DNA of 64,000 bases from Shinella sp. UYSO24 (GCA_902167985.1 CABHNZ010000011.1:182981-246980); one strand, 5' to 3'. Positions 39,967 to 49,747 are shown, counted from the first letter of the stretch. The notes: generated from the letters alone by a model not told the origin. Numbers and translations are program-made.

Positions 39967-40982
39967 GTGGCAGGCTCTGCGTTTGGCGGTCCGATCCAGC
40001 ACGGCGGCAATCTTGCCAGGGCGCGTGCGCTGTTTCCTGAAGCGCGCGAGCCGTGGATCGACCTTTCGACCGGTATCAACCCGCATTCCTACCCGTATTC
40101 ACCGATACCGGCCAACGCTTTCTCCCGTCTTCCAGAACCTGATGCGCTTTCAAGGCTCTGCGCGCTTGCCGCAGAAAGCTATGGTGCGCCGGCACCCGAG
40201 ATGATCGTGGCCGCGCCGGGAACGCAGATCCTGCTGCCGATCATTGCCGGGCTGGCAAGGCAGGCGGGCGGCGGCAACAGGGCGGTCGTGCTGTCTCCGA
40301 CTTATGCCGAGCATGCGCGTGCGGCTGCGATGGCGGGCTTCGAGGTGTCGGAAACCGATGATCTCGATCGTCTGGCCGAGGGACAGCTGGCGATCGTCGT
40401 CAACCCGAACAATCCGACCGGGCGGAAGGTCGCGAAGGCGGATCTGCTTACGCTTGCCCGCCTGATGTGGGCGAAGGGTGGTCTGCTGGTGGTGGACGAG
40501 GCGTTTATCGATGTTTCCGAGGCCGAGAGCGTCGCCGGTCATGTGGGCGAGGGCGGGCTCGTGGTGCTGAAATCCTTCGGCAAGTTCTATGGGCTTGCCG
40601 GGGTACGGCTCGGCTTTGCGATGTCGCAGCGGGAGATCGTTTCGCGGGTGGATGAGAGGCTCGGGCCCTGGGCCGTCTCCGGACCGGCGCTGCATATTGC
40701 CGGCGAGGCACTGGCCGATGGACCGTGGCAGGCGACTATGCGCGAGAGGCTGCAACGAGATACAGCACGGCTCGATGCTTTGCTGGAGCGGGCCTCGGTT
40801 CGGGTGGCCGGTGGGACTTCGTTGTTCCGGTTCGTTCGGGATGGGCAGGCGCAGGCGCTCTACCGGCGGCTGGGCGAGGCGGGGATCATGACGCGACGTT
40901 TGAGGAGCGGCGGGATGATTTGAGGATCGGGCTTCCGGGCGAGGGGGAATGGGAGCGGCTCGCGGCTGCGCTCGGGGTCTGA
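39967..40982 (+). CDS. cobC: Threonine-phosphate decarboxylase CobC (frame broken near 40897)
   Basis: PLP-dependent fold-type I enzyme that makes (R)-1-amino-2-propanol phosphate for the nucleotide loop. HGGNLARARALFPEA at the N-terminus, LSTGINPHSYPYS, VNPNNPTGR, DEAFIDVSE and the PLP lysine in LKSFGKFYGLAGVRLGFA. GTG at 39967 has AAGGA 8 bases upstream. A T is missing near 40897, before FEERRDDLRIGLPGEGEWERL. Repaired 338 aa. Degenerate copies of the gene's last 200 bases follow. Confidence 0.92.
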
Positions 40983-41027
40983 ACGCACGGCTTGTTTAGA
41001 CGTGTAGCGCTGCATTGTAATGGGCAA

Positions 41028-41519
41028 GGCTTGATGCGTTTTCTGGCGCGGGCCTCAGCCGCAGTTGCCGTGAGCATGTGTCTGTTTCGCCTCGTTCGTG
41101 ACAGCCAGGCACAGCGGCTCTATCAGCAGCTGGAACTCGGCTGGTATGATGGTAAGTCGTTTCGAGGAACGGCCGGACGATCTCAGAATTGGCATGCTGC
41201 GTGAGTGCGAATGGCAGTGGCCTCCAGTCGCGCTGGGGTCTGACGGCACGTCTCGTGCAGAGGCAGCAGGGCCACACTGTCATACGGCAAGGCTTGATGC
41301 CGCCTTTGACGCGGGCCGCGGTTGCCGCGGGGACGTCCATGTTGCGCTTCATTCGGGATGGTCAGGTGCCGACGCTCTGACAGCGGCTTGCGGCGTTCTC
41401 GGTCCGTGATGGTGTTCCCCAGAACGTGCTCGGGCTTCGCGGCAAGGCATATGGCGTAGCTCGGTGTCAGGTAGCGATGCGGCCGCCCCGAAGACGGCCG
41501 ACCAAATTAGCCGGCTAAA
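41028..41519 (+). pseudogene. Decayed tandem duplicates of the cobC 3' end
   Basis: Two further copies of the cobC tail follow the intact gene with a period of about 260 bases. Each starts at GGCT(C/T)GATGC (40769 in cobC, then 41028 and 41291). cobC FRFVRDGQAQALYRRL corresponds to FRLVRDSQAQRLYQQL in copy 2 and LRFIRDGQ in copy 3; FEERRDDLRIG corresponds to FEERPDDLRIG. The spacers between copies also align (GGGGTCTGA then CAAGGCTTGATGC). Stops and shifts prevent translation of full units. A later stretch (about 41430-41485) reading GKAYGVA...AM recalls the PLP-lysine region. No other gene lies here. Confidence 0.8.
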
Positions 41520-42535
41520 TCACTTTGAAAACCTATCGCGCCACGCCGGTTGGGCGTTTTCCACCGGGAGTGCCGTGGCCTCATAGACGCCGCGTGCGAC
41601 GGCGCGGGCCGTGACGAGCGTAGCCAGATGGCAGAGTTCGGCAAAGGCGGTCATGTCGTCGAGGGGCTTTTTGCCGGTTGCGGCGGAGAAGATCGTGTCG
41701 CCATCGCCCGGCAGATGTGCCGGCAGAACGGCGCGCGCAAGCCCATCATGCGCCATGATCGACAGGCGATGCGCCTCAGCCTTCGTCAGCACGGCATCGG
41801 TGACGATCACGCCGATCGTGGTTGCCTTGAGCTTGACGCCCTTCATGCGCAGCGCGTTGTCATCGGGCGTGAACCGCTCTGGGAGGCCGAGATTGCCGAA
41901 TTCGCCATTCTCTTCGAAAGGCGCAGACCAGAAATGCGGGCCGTCGCCAACCGTGGCCGTGCCCATGGCGTTGACGGCCAGGAGGGCGGCGATCCGGTGC
42001 CCCGACGAGGTCACGGCACTGGCAGAGCCGAGGCCCCCCTTGACGGTGGCGGTGGAGGCGCCGGTGCCGGCGCGATGGTGCCGAGGGAAAACTCCCCTTT
42101 CTTCGCCGCCTTGAAGGCCTCGTAGCCCATCTCGCGATAGGGCGAATAGAGACCCCAGTCCTTGTTGCCGCCATTCAGGAGATCCATAAGGATCGCCTGC
42201 GGCACGATCGGTACTTTGGCCGAGCCGACCGGATAGCCACGGCCGATTTCGCGCAGGCCCGCCTGCACGCCGCCGGCCGCATCAAGGCCGAGCGCCGAAC
42301 CGCCCGAGAGCACGAAGGCATCGACCGTCTGGACCGTCATGGCCGGATCAAGCAGCGCCGTATCGCGCCCGCCCGGCGCACCGCCAAGGGCCGAGCCGGA
42401 GGCGATCGCCGGTTCGTCGAAGACGATCGCGGTGACGCCCGAGCCGAGCGTGAGATCGGTGGCATGGCCAACGGCCACGCCCTCGATATCGGTGAGCAGG
42501 TTGAGACGGTCCATTCCGGTCATCGCCATGGCCAT
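41520..42535 (-). CDS. P1 family (S58, DmpA-like) peptidase (frame broken near 42077)
   Basis: Member of the L-aminopeptidase/D-esterase DmpA family of self-processing N-terminal nucleophile hydrolases. MDRLNLLTDIEGVAVGHATD, VFDEPAIASGSALGGAPGGRDTALLDP, VDAFVLSGGSALGLDAAGGV and GTATVGDGPHFW are family motifs. A G lost from ATCGGCGCC near 42077 splits it in front of the segment reading STATVKGGLGSASAV. Repaired 338 aa. ATG 42535 is used; several in-frame ATGs follow within 20 bases. Possible role in peptide or beta-amino amide turnover; substrate unknown. Confidence 0.85.
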
Positions 42536-42546
42536 TGTCACAAGGG

Positions 42547-44087
42547 TCAGGCGATGTCGAACTTGACGCCCTGGGCGAGCGGCAGCGTGCGGCCGTAGTT
42601 CAGCGTGTTGGTGGCGCGGCGCATATAGGCGCGCCATGCATCCGAACCCGATTCGCGGCCGCCGCCGGTTTCCTTCTCGCCGCCGAATGCGCCGCCGATT
42701 TCAGCACCCGAAGGGCCGATATTGACGTTGGCGATGCCGCAATCCGAGCCGCGGGCCGAGACGAAGGTTTCCGCTTCGCGCATGTCATTGGTGAAGATCG
42801 AGGAGGAGAGACCCTGCGGCACGTCGTTGTGCAGGGCGAGCGCCTCGTCGAAGCTCGAATATTTCATCACGTAGAGGATCGGCGCAAAGGTTTCGTCCTT
42901 CACCGGGCCGGTCTGGGCCGGCATTTCGACGATGGCCGGGCGGACGTAATAGGCATCCGTCGCGTCGCCTTCGTTGACGCGCTCGCCACCCGTCACCTTG
43001 CCGCCGGCTGCCTTTGCTGCCTCGAGGGCGGCCTGCATCTTGTCGAAGGCCTGCTTGTCGATGAGCGGGCCGACCAGTGTGCCGGTTTCGAGTGGCGAAC
43101 CGATCGAGACGGACTGGTAGCCTTGGTGAGGCGCGGCACGAGCGTCTCATAGACGCTGTCATGGACGAAGAGGCGGCGAAGCGTGGTGCAGCGCTGGCCG
43201 GCCGTGCCCATGGCGGCGAAGGCGACGCCGCGCAGCGTCAGGTCGAGATCGGCCGTCGGGGCGACGATCGCGGCATTGTTGCCGCCGAGTTCGAGGATCG
43301 AGCGGGCAAAGCGCTGTGCAAGACGCGGGCCGACCGCGCGGCCCATGGCCGTCGAGCCGGTGGCCGAGACGAGCGGTACCTTTTCGTGGTCGACGAGAAG
43401 CTCGCCGATATCGCGGCCGCCGATCAGAAGCGTCGAAAGGTTCTTCGGTGCCGTTCCGCCATCGGCGACGAAGCGGGCAAGCGCCTTTTCGAAGATTGCC
43501 TGGGTGGCAAGGGCGGTGAGCGGCGTCTTTTCAGACGGCTTCCAGACGGTGGAATTGCCGCAGACGAGCGCGAGTGCCGCATTCCACGACCAGACGGCGA
43601 CGGGGAAGTTGAAGGCCGAGATGATGCCGACGACGCCGAGCGGGTGCCAGGTTTCCATCATCCGGTGGTCGGCGCGCTCGGTGGCGATCGTCAGGCCGTA
43701 GAGCTGGCGTGACAGGCCGACTGCGAAATCGCAGATGTCGATCATTTCCTGTACTTCGCCGAGGCCTTCCGACGTGACCTTGCCGACTTCGATCGAGACG
43801 AGACGGCCAAGCGAAGCCTTGGCGGCGCGCAATTCCTCGCCGAGAAGGCGGATCAGTTCGCCGCGCTTGGGGCCGGGCACGAGGCGCCATTCAAGGAAGG
43901 CATCATGGGCGGCGTCGATCGCCTGCTTTGCGCCGGCGGCGTCGACTTCCGGCAGCTTGCCGATTTCGGTGCCGGTGATCGGCGAGCGGACGGTGAGCGT
44001 GCCGCCCTGGTAGCGGTCGGCGGATACGCCGAGATCGGCAAAGATCTTGGCCACTTCGGCGGCGAGGTCGAGTTTGGCGAGGGTCAT
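42547..44087 (-). CDS. amaB: ALDH7-family aldehyde dehydrogenase, probable piperidine-6-carboxylate/aminoadipate-semialdehyde dehydrogenase (frame broken near 43122)
   Basis: NAD-dependent oxidation of alpha-aminoadipate semialdehyde in lysine/pipecolate breakdown is the established role of this antiquitin-like group. [35 protein letters not shown], catalytic Glu in [11 protein letters not shown] and catalytic Cys in [14 protein letters not shown] are present. One base is missing near 43122 before [19 protein letters not shown]. Repaired 513 aa. GGAG precedes ATG 44087. The next upstream gene is an amine oxidase, as in Pseudomonas amaA-amaB. Confidence 0.87.
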
Positions 44088-44177
44088 GTCGGTCTCCGGA
44101 TTTCGAATAGGGTGACAATCTACAAATCGGCAGGTTTTTCGCAACACACCTGCCGACGGGTTATGGGTCGTTTCGGC

Positions 44178-45461
44178 TCAGAAGCGTTCGCCGGCAAAAT
44201 GGGCGATCTGCGCGCCGAGCTCGTAATAGGCTTCCTTCATCGGCCGCATGCCCGGCTCCTTGGGGTCGGTCAGCGGCAGCGGCAGGTCTGCCTCGGATAC
44301 TTCGCCCAGAACATGGCGGGCGAGCATGTGGCCGAAATTCGTGCCCGGCGAGATGCCGCGGCCATTATAGCCGGAAAAGCCGACGACGTTTCTGCCGAAT
44401 TTGTGGAAGCGCGGCAGGGCATTGTCGGTCATGCCGATCTTGCCGTGCCATTCGGCATCGAACTCGATCTCGCCTAGCTGCGGGAAGATGCGGTGCAGCG
44501 AACGGCGCGTCCAGTTGCGGTGGATGGAAAGGCCCATGCCGCTCAAGGCACCGACGGAACCGAAGACGAGCCGGCCGGCCTTGTCCATGCGGAAGGAGGA
44601 GAGGATTTCCTTCGTATCCCAGCATCCTTCGCTGTTCGGCAGGACTGTCTGGCGCAGGTTCGCGCCAAGCGGCTTGGTGGCGATGTTGAAATAGGGGAGA
44701 TGCACCTGTTCGCGGCGCAGCACAGCCCAGGGGCCGGTGCTATAGGCGTCGGTCGCAACGATCACCCAATTTGCCGTCACGCGGCCGGTTGCCGTCTCGA
44801 CCACATGGCGGCCGTTCGTTTCGCTGGTCGCGGTGACGGCGCTTTTCGTGTGGAGTTTGGCACCTGCCTTCACGGCGGCATGGGCGAGGCCGCGGGCATA
44901 GGCGAGCGGTTGCAGCGTGCCGGCACGCATGTCGAGAAGCGCACCCGAATAGGCTTTCGTGCCGATGCGGCGCTCGGTTTCGGCCGCGTCGAGCATGGAG
45001 ACGTCGGCACCGCGCTTCTGCCACTGGCGGGCGCGCTCTTCGAGTTCCTTCATGCCTTCAGCACCAACGGCGCAATGCAGGGTGCCGTTGGTTTCGAGCT
45101 CGCAATCTATATTGTGCTTGCGGATGAGGTCGCGGACGACAAGCGGGCCGTTGCCGAGGAAATCGAGGGCGCGCTCGCCGTAGCGGTCGCCGAGTTCCTT
45201 CGGAAAATCATCGGGCATGACCCACATGCCGGCATTGATGAGGCCGACATTGCGGCCGGCGCCGCCAAAGCCGATCTCGGTTGCCTCCAGAAGCCGGACA
45301 TCGACGCCGGCTTCGGCGAGATGAAGTGCCGCGGAAAGGCCGGTATAGCCACCGCCGACAATCACGACATCGGCCGTCACATCACCTTCCAGCTTCGGGG
45401 TGACGGGCGGCTGCGGCGCGGTCATTTCCCACAGACCATGCGAGCGTGGATCGTTGAGCAT
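44178..45461 (-). CDS. FAD-dependent amine/amino-acid oxidoreductase (AmaA/L-pipecolate oxidase-like)
   Basis: Intact, 427 aa, DAO family. Dinucleotide-binding motif DVVIVGGGYTGLSAALHLAE at residue 32, RNVGLINAGMWV, middle substrate domain, and the C-terminal FAD-contact region NVVGFSGYNGRGISPGTNFG. It precedes the ALDH7 gene by 90 bases, so the pair would oxidise pipecolate (or a related cyclic imino acid) and then the semialdehyde. Other DAO substrates, such as gamma-glutamylputrescine, cannot be excluded. Divergent from a LysR gene. Confidence 0.8.
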   Translation of the reverse strand: MLNDPRSHGLWEMTAPQPPVTPKLEGDVTADVVIVGGGYTGLSAALHLAEAGVDVRLLEATEIGFGGAGRNVGLINAGMWVMPDDFPKELGDRYGERALDFLGNGPLVVRDLIRKHNIDCELETNGTLHCAVGAEGMKELEERARQWQKRGADVSMLDAAETERRIGTKAYSGALLDMRAGTLQPLAYARGLAHAAVKAGAKLHTKSAVTATSETNGRHVVETATGRVTANWVIVATDAYSTGPWAVLRREQVHLPYFNIATKPLGANLRQTVLPNSEGCWDTKEILSSFRMDKAGRLVFGSVGALSGMGLSIHRNWTRRSLHRIFPQLGEIEFDAEWHGKIGMTDNALPRFHKFGRNVVGFSGYNGRGISPGTNFGHMLARHVLGEVSEADLPLPLTDPKEPGMRPMKEAYYELGAQIAHFAGERF

Positions 45462-45559
45462 CGAAAGTTCCCGATTTTTATGATTGGGGCGACTTTACAG
45501 GCGGCGATTCGCGATGAATATCGACATGTTCTCAACAGGTCATTCGCTGGAGGAATGAC

Positions 45560-46468
45560 ATGCTGCCGCCACGGCGCTTTCTGCCTTCCTTCTCCCTGCT
45601 TGCCGCTTTCGAGGCTGCCGCACGTACCGGCAGCGTCACGGCCGCGGCCAATGAACTCGGCCTGACGCAGAGTGCCGTCAGCCGGCAGATTTCGGCCTTG
45701 GAAAAGCAGCTGGGCGTCGCGCTGTTTTTACGCGAGCGGCAGACGATCCGGCTGACGCTTGCCGGCGACAGCTATGCGCGCGAGGTGCGCGAGGCTTTGC
45801 GGCGCATTTCCAATGCGTCGCTCAACCTGCGCGCCAATCCGCTCGGCGGCACGCTCAATCTCGCCATCCTGCCGTTTTTCGGCACCCGCTGGCTGACGCC
45901 GCGGATCGGCGCCTTTCTCGACCTGCATCCCGGCGTCGTCGTCAATCTCGTGACCCGGCTCGAACCGTTCGACCTGCGTTTCGATACGCTCGATGCGGCC
46001 ATTCATTTCGGGCCGCCGCGCTGGCCGGGGGCGGCGCTGACATTTCTTATGGATGAGGTCGTGGTTCCCGTCTGCAGCCCGGCGTTTCGCGTGAAACATG
46101 CGATCGAGGGGCCGCAGGATCTTTTGTCTCTCCCGCTTCTGCATCTCAACACGCGGCCCGATGCTTGGGAGAACTGGTTCCGGGAAAACGGCACCGGCTT
46201 CGACAGCCTGCACGGCATGCTGTTCGACCAGTTCCTGCCGATGGTCGAAGCGGCGATTTCGGGGCTGGGGGCGGCGCTTCTGCCGCAATTCCTGATCCGG
46301 CGCGAGATCGAGCAGGGGCTTCTCGTTCCGGCCGTCGAAAACCGCACAATGGCGACGGCGCAATATCACCTTGCCTATCTGCCGGACCGGGCAACCTATC
46401 CGCCGCTTGCCGCATTTCGTGACTGGATCCTGGGCGAGATCGGGAAAGAGATGCTTGCGCAGCCGTGA
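45560..46468 (+). CDS. LysR-family transcriptional regulator (GcvA/AmpR-like)
   Basis: Intact, 302 aa. MLPPRRFLPSFSLLAAFEAA and the HTH TGSVTAAANELGLTQSAVSR are typical of the GcvA group; the effector domain ends with the GLGAALLPQFLIRREIEQG segment. GGAGGAA lies 5 bases before the ATG. The 98-base gap to the divergent FAD oxidase gene should hold its operator; ACATGTTCTCAACAGGTCA near 45523 is an AT-containing imperfect dyad candidate. Expected to regulate the oxidase/dehydrogenase pair. Confidence 0.88.
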   Translation: MLPPRRFLPSFSLLAAFEAAARTGSVTAAANELGLTQSAVSRQISALEKQLGVALFLRERQTIRLTLAGDSYAREVREALRRISNASLNLRANPLGGTLNLAILPFFGTRWLTPRIGAFLDLHPGVVVNLVTRLEPFDLRFDTLDAAIHFGPPRWPGAALTFLMDEVVVPVCSPAFRVKHAIEGPQDLLSLPLLHLNTRPDAWENWFRENGTGFDSLHGMLFDQFLPMVEAAISGLGAALLPQFLIRREIEQGLLVPAVENRTMATAQYHLAYLPDRATYPPLAAFRDWILGEIGKEMLAQP

Positions 46469-46534
46469 CGCATCGGCCAATAGTCGCCCATCAACCATGA
46501 CCGCGGATGCGCAACCAGCGTCAGGACAGTGCCC

Positions 46535-46771
46535 ATGAAGCCCATTTTCGTGCAGCTTCGCTGCAAGCCCGGCAAGACCTACGAGGTTGCCGATGCCATC
46601 TACAAGACCGAACTCGTGTCTGAACTCTATTCCACCAGTGGCGACTGGGACCTTCTGCTCAAGGTCTATGTCGCGGAAGGCGAGGAAATCGGGCATTTCG
46701 TCAATGAGAAGATCGCTTCCATCGAAGGGATCGAGCGGTCGCTGACGACGATGACATTCACTGCGTTCTGA
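46535..46771 (+). CDS. Stand-alone Lrp/AsnC ligand-binding (RAM) domain protein
   Basis: Intact, 78 aa. KPIFVQLRCKPGKTYEVADA, SELYSTSGDWDLLLKVYV and IASIEGIERSLTTMTFTAF cover exactly the C-terminal RAM domain of Lrp/AsnC regulators; no DNA-binding domain is encoded nearby. Such proteins bind amino acids and form oligomers, and may modulate full-length Lrp paralogues. ATG 46535 has AGGA 8 bases upstream. Position next to amino-acid catabolism genes fits amino-acid sensing, by inference. Confidence 0.88.
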   Translation: MKPIFVQLRCKPGKTYEVADAIYKTELVSELYSTSGDWDLLLKVYVAEGEEIGHFVNEKIASIEGIERSLTTMTFTAF

Positions 46772-46796
46772 ACCGATCCGCCTCATGACTGCAAAC

Positions 46797-46824
46797 GAAA
46801 AGGCCGCCTGATGGGCGGCCTTTT
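46797..46824 (+). terminator. Bidirectional Rho-independent terminator
   Basis: A5, stem GGCCGCC, loop TGATG, stem GGCGGCC, T4. It lies 25 bases after the RAM-domain gene and 34 bases beyond the end of the convergent small gene on the minus strand, so it can serve both. Confidence 0.9.
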
Positions 46825-46857
46825 CGCATCGGCTTGTGCCGGAAGATCAGCGGCGTG

Positions 46858-47055
46858 TCACACATGCGCAGACGGCGCGAGATGGCGGGCACGCACGAGA
46901 TCGCGGATGGCGACGCGGACATCGTCCGGCGTGTCGAAACGCTGCTCATCCAGGTCGATGACGTGGAACTTCACGGCAATGAACTTCAACCGGTTTTCAT
47001 CCGGAATGACAATTCCGACGGGCTCGCCGCCGAATTCAATAACTTGCTTCTGCAT
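46858..47055 (-). CDS. Conserved rhizobial small hypothetical protein
   Basis: Intact, 65 aa from ATG 47055, which has GGGAG upstream. MQKQVIEFGGEPVGIVIPDE followed by FIAVKFHVIDLDEQRF and DTPDDVRVAIRDLVRARH: a compact acidic beta-rich start with a helical C-terminus, no signal peptide. I do not recognise a characterised family. Monocistronic, with about 480 non-coding bases upstream. Confidence 0.6.
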   Translation of the reverse strand: MQKQVIEFGGEPVGIVIPDENRLKFIAVKFHVIDLDEQRFDTPDDVRVAIRDLVRARHLAPSAHV

Positions 47056-47475
47056 AGCAGACTCCCGCATTGGCTGCACGGCATGCAGCTCTGGCGAATG
47101 AATTTTCAGGAACGATTGAACCGAAAGCGTTACATTCGACAGCACGGAAGGGAGCGGCGATCCGTGCCAATCATTTTCGACGCATATCGACCACAGGCGG
47201 CGACGATAGCGAATTCAGTCATGTCACTCTCCCTCATGGCGTTGCGTTACTATGGTCCGGGCAGCCCGAACCAGCCGAAATCAGACCCTACGTGGTCCCG
47301 ACTTTTCGATCAATGAAAATCGTTATACGTAGAATTTCTTTCCGTGTGATGACAAGACAAAGGCAGAATTGTGAAATTTTGTTCGCCTGCTGCCGGCCAT
47401 CGACCGGGACAGGAGATAGGCGGCGCTTGTGGCATCCACAAGGCCGGCATTGCGAAATTTTCGTGAAGGCAGCGT
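47056..47475. other. Non-coding interval
   Basis: No convincing gene in either strand. The part 47290-47390 is clearly more AT-rich than its surroundings (TCAATGAAAATCGTTATACG, AGAATTTCTTTCC) and probably holds the promoter of the small minus-strand gene, but I cannot fix a -35/-10 pair. Confidence 0.5.
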
Positions 47476-47499
47476 GAGGCCGGTCTATCCGCCGGCCTC
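47476..47499 (-). terminator. Hairpin after purU
   Basis: GAGGCCGG and CCGGCCTC pair perfectly around an 8-base loop, 38 bases past the purU stop. No T-tract on the minus strand, so it is a weak or Rho-assisted terminator. Confidence 0.5.
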
Positions 47500-47537
47500 G
47501 TTCATCGCGTCATATCGGCAGTTTGAGCGTGGTGGCG

Positions 47538-48422
47538 TCAGCCCATGCGCTCGGAGGCGTAGGAGCCCGGCGACGGCGGGAAGACGACCGTGCGGTTGCC
47601 GTTGATGAAGGTGCGGTGGTGGATATGCGCGTGGATGGCGCGTGCCAGAACCTGGCTTTCCACATCGCGGCCAAGCGAAACATAGTCATCCGCCGACTGG
47701 GCGTGGGTGATGCGCACCGTGTCCTGCTCGATGATCGGGCCTTCGTCGAGATCGGCCGTGACGTAATGGGCCGTCGCGCCAATCAGCTTCACGCCGCGCT
47801 GATAGGCCTGCTTGTAAGGGTTTGCGCCCTTGAAAGACGGCAGGAAGGAGTGGTGGATGTTGATGATGCGGCCGGACATCTTCTGGCAGAGCTGGTCCGA
47901 CAGGACCTGCATGTAACGGGCGAGAACGACGAGTTCGGTGCCGCTCGTCTCGACCAGTTCCAGAAGCTGGGCTTCGGCCTGCGGCTTGTTTTCCTTCGTC
48001 ACCTTGATGTGGTGGAAGGGGATGTCATTGTTGACCACGACCTTCTGGTAGTCGAAGTGGTTGGAGACGACGCCGACGATATCGATCGGCAGGGCGCCGA
48101 TCTTCCAGCGGTAGAGAAGGTCGTTGAGGCAATGGCCGAAACGCGAGACCATGAGGAGAACCTTCATGCGCTCTTCGTTGTCGAACACGTCCCATTCCAT
48201 GGCGAATTTCTCGGCAACCGGCTTGAAGCCCTCGGTCAGCACAGACTTGGTTGCACCTTCTTCGGAGATGAAGGAAACGCGCATGAAGAACTTGCCGGTA
48301 TCGAGATCGTCGAACTGCGACGAATCGACGATATTGCAGCCGCGCTCGGCCAGAAAGCCGGAGATGGCGGCAACGATGCCGCGCGTGGACTTGCAGGTGA
48401 CGGTCAGCACATAGCTCTTCAT
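47538..48422 (-). CDS. purU: Formyltetrahydrofolate deformylase PurU
   Basis: Hydrolyses 10-formyl-THF to formate and THF, balancing one-carbon pools. Intact, 294 aa. N-terminal ACT domain (residues 3-80: TCKSTRGIVAAISGFLAERG, DLDTGKFFMRVSF), then the formyltransferase fold with IVGVVSNHFDYQ, NIHHSFLPSFKGANPY (catalytic His) and GATAHYVTADLDEGPIIEQ (catalytic Asp). Single gene, divergent from the GH5 gene. Confidence 0.96.
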   Translation of the reverse strand: MKSYVLTVTCKSTRGIVAAISGFLAERGCNIVDSSQFDDLDTGKFFMRVSFISEEGATKSVLTEGFKPVAEKFAMEWDVFDNEERMKVLLMVSRFGHCLNDLLYRWKIGALPIDIVGVVSNHFDYQKVVVNNDIPFHHIKVTKENKPQAEAQLLELVETSGTELVVLARYMQVLSDQLCQKMSGRIINIHHSFLPSFKGANPYKQAYQRGVKLIGATAHYVTADLDEGPIIEQDTVRITHAQSADDYVSLGRDVESQVLARAIHAHIHHRTFINGNRTVVFPPSPGSYASERMG

Positions 48423-48679
48423 TTTCGGTCTCCGATCCGGTCCACGTCTGTTCTTCTGGCGCGACTGGAATGTGTCGCCCGGAACCGCCGATCCCTTACA
48501 GGAAGGCCGGTTCTCAATTCTCGGTCAACTTACGGAAGTCCGGTAGAAATTCCGTTCCCTTTGCGCCGTCGAAGCGTGTAACACCGCCGAAAGCGGTTGT
48601 CGTCGCCTGCGTCATTTTTCCCTTCGAATTTGGCGAGGCCGGCTCTAAGTGATGGGTAGGGCAAAAATCGGAGGCAGAT

Positions 48680-49747
48680 TTGGTTCGGCGTTCAATAGAA
48701 GGATCCAGGCTTGGTGCGCGATCCGGATTTGGCCTGCGGCTTGCGGCAGCCATGACGGGAGCCTGCCTTCTGGCACAGAATGCCATGGCGGCGGAAACCT
48801 GCATGCGGGGCGTCAATCTCGCCGGTGCCGAATTCGGCAATCTTGGCGATGAATACGGCAAGGGCTATATCTATCCGTCTGTCCAGACGATCGAATATTT
48901 CGCGGATAAGGGCTTTACCGCCGTTCGACTGCCCTTCCTGTGGGAGCGCCTGCAGCCGGTTCCCTACAAGGGGTTCAGCGGCCCGGAAGCGCGCCGGCTT
49001 GCCCGCACGGTGGCGCTCATCCGGTCCAAAGGCATGGCCGTCGTTCTCGATCCGCATAATTACGGCCGTTACCGCGGCCATCTGATCGGCTCCGACGAGA
49101 CGCCGCAGAGCGCGTTTGCGGATTTCTGGCGCAGGCTCTCTGCCGTCTATGCCAATCAGGACGGCGTGATTTTCGGGCTGATGAACGAGCCTTACGACAT
49201 TTCGGCCGAGAACTGGCTGTCGGCCGCCAACGGCGCGATTGCGGCGATCCGGGCGACGGGCGCGCAGAACCTCGTCTTCGTGCCGGGTACGGCATGGACC
49301 GGCGCGCATAGCTGGATGGCGGGTGATTACGGCACGCCGAATGCCAGCGTGATGCTCGGCGTGGTCGATCCGAAGAACAACTATGCCTATGAGGTGCATC
49401 AGTATCTCGACAAGGATTTTTCCGGGAAGAATGCCGAATGTTCACGCTCGGCCGATGCGGTGAAGGCGATCGGCGATTTCACCACATGGCTTCGAAGCAA
49501 CGGCAAGCATGCCTTTCTCGGCGAGTTTGCGGTTCCGGCAAGCGGTGAATGCCAGTCGGCACTTGCCGATATGGTCTCCGGCGTCGAGCGGAATACGGAT
49601 GTCTGGCTCGGCTGGTCCTATTGGGCCGGCGGCGACTGGTGGCCGGCAGACGAACCATTGAGCATACAGCCGCAAAACGGCGCCGACCGCCCGCAGATGG
49701 CGACGCTGTCGCGGATGTTCGCAACGCATCCGGTCTGCGGCCAATAG
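48680..49747 (+). CDS. Secreted GH5 family endoglucanase-like glycoside hydrolase
   Basis: Intact, 355 aa, with a signal peptide (RLAAAMTGACLLAQNAMAAE, cleavage about residue 38). GH5 features: GVNLAGAEFGN, AVRLPFLWERLQP, acid/base Glu in FGLMNEPYD and nucleophile Glu in AFLGEFAVPA, and GWSYWAGGDWW near the end. TTG start at 48680 with GGAGG 5 bases upstream; no ATG in a suitable place. Probably cleaves beta-1,4-glucan. It may process the organism's own cellulose or a polysaccharide made by neighbours; plant cell wall attack is the alternative. Confidence 0.9.
   Translation: MVRRSIEGSRLGARSGFGLRLAAAMTGACLLAQNAMAAETCMRGVNLAGAEFGNLGDEYGKGYIYPSVQTIEYFADKGFTAVRLPFLWERLQPVPYKGFSGPEARRLARTVALIRSKGMAVVLDPHNYGRYRGHLIGSDETPQSAFADFWRRLSAVYANQDGVIFGLMNEPYDISAENWLSAANGAIAAIRATGAQNLVFVPGTAWTGAHSWMAGDYGTPNASVMLGVVDPKNNYAYEVHQYLDKDFSGKNAECSRSADAVKAIGDFTTWLRSNGKHAFLGEFAVPASGECQSALADMVSGVERNTDVWLGWSYWAGGDWWPADEPLSIQPQNGADRPQMATLSRMFATHPVCGQ

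Noticed and set aside
41098..41409. A 103-codon plus-strand frame downstream of cobC considered as a new gene
   Set aside because: Its residues are pieces of CobC tail copies in shifting frames; better explained as duplication debris.
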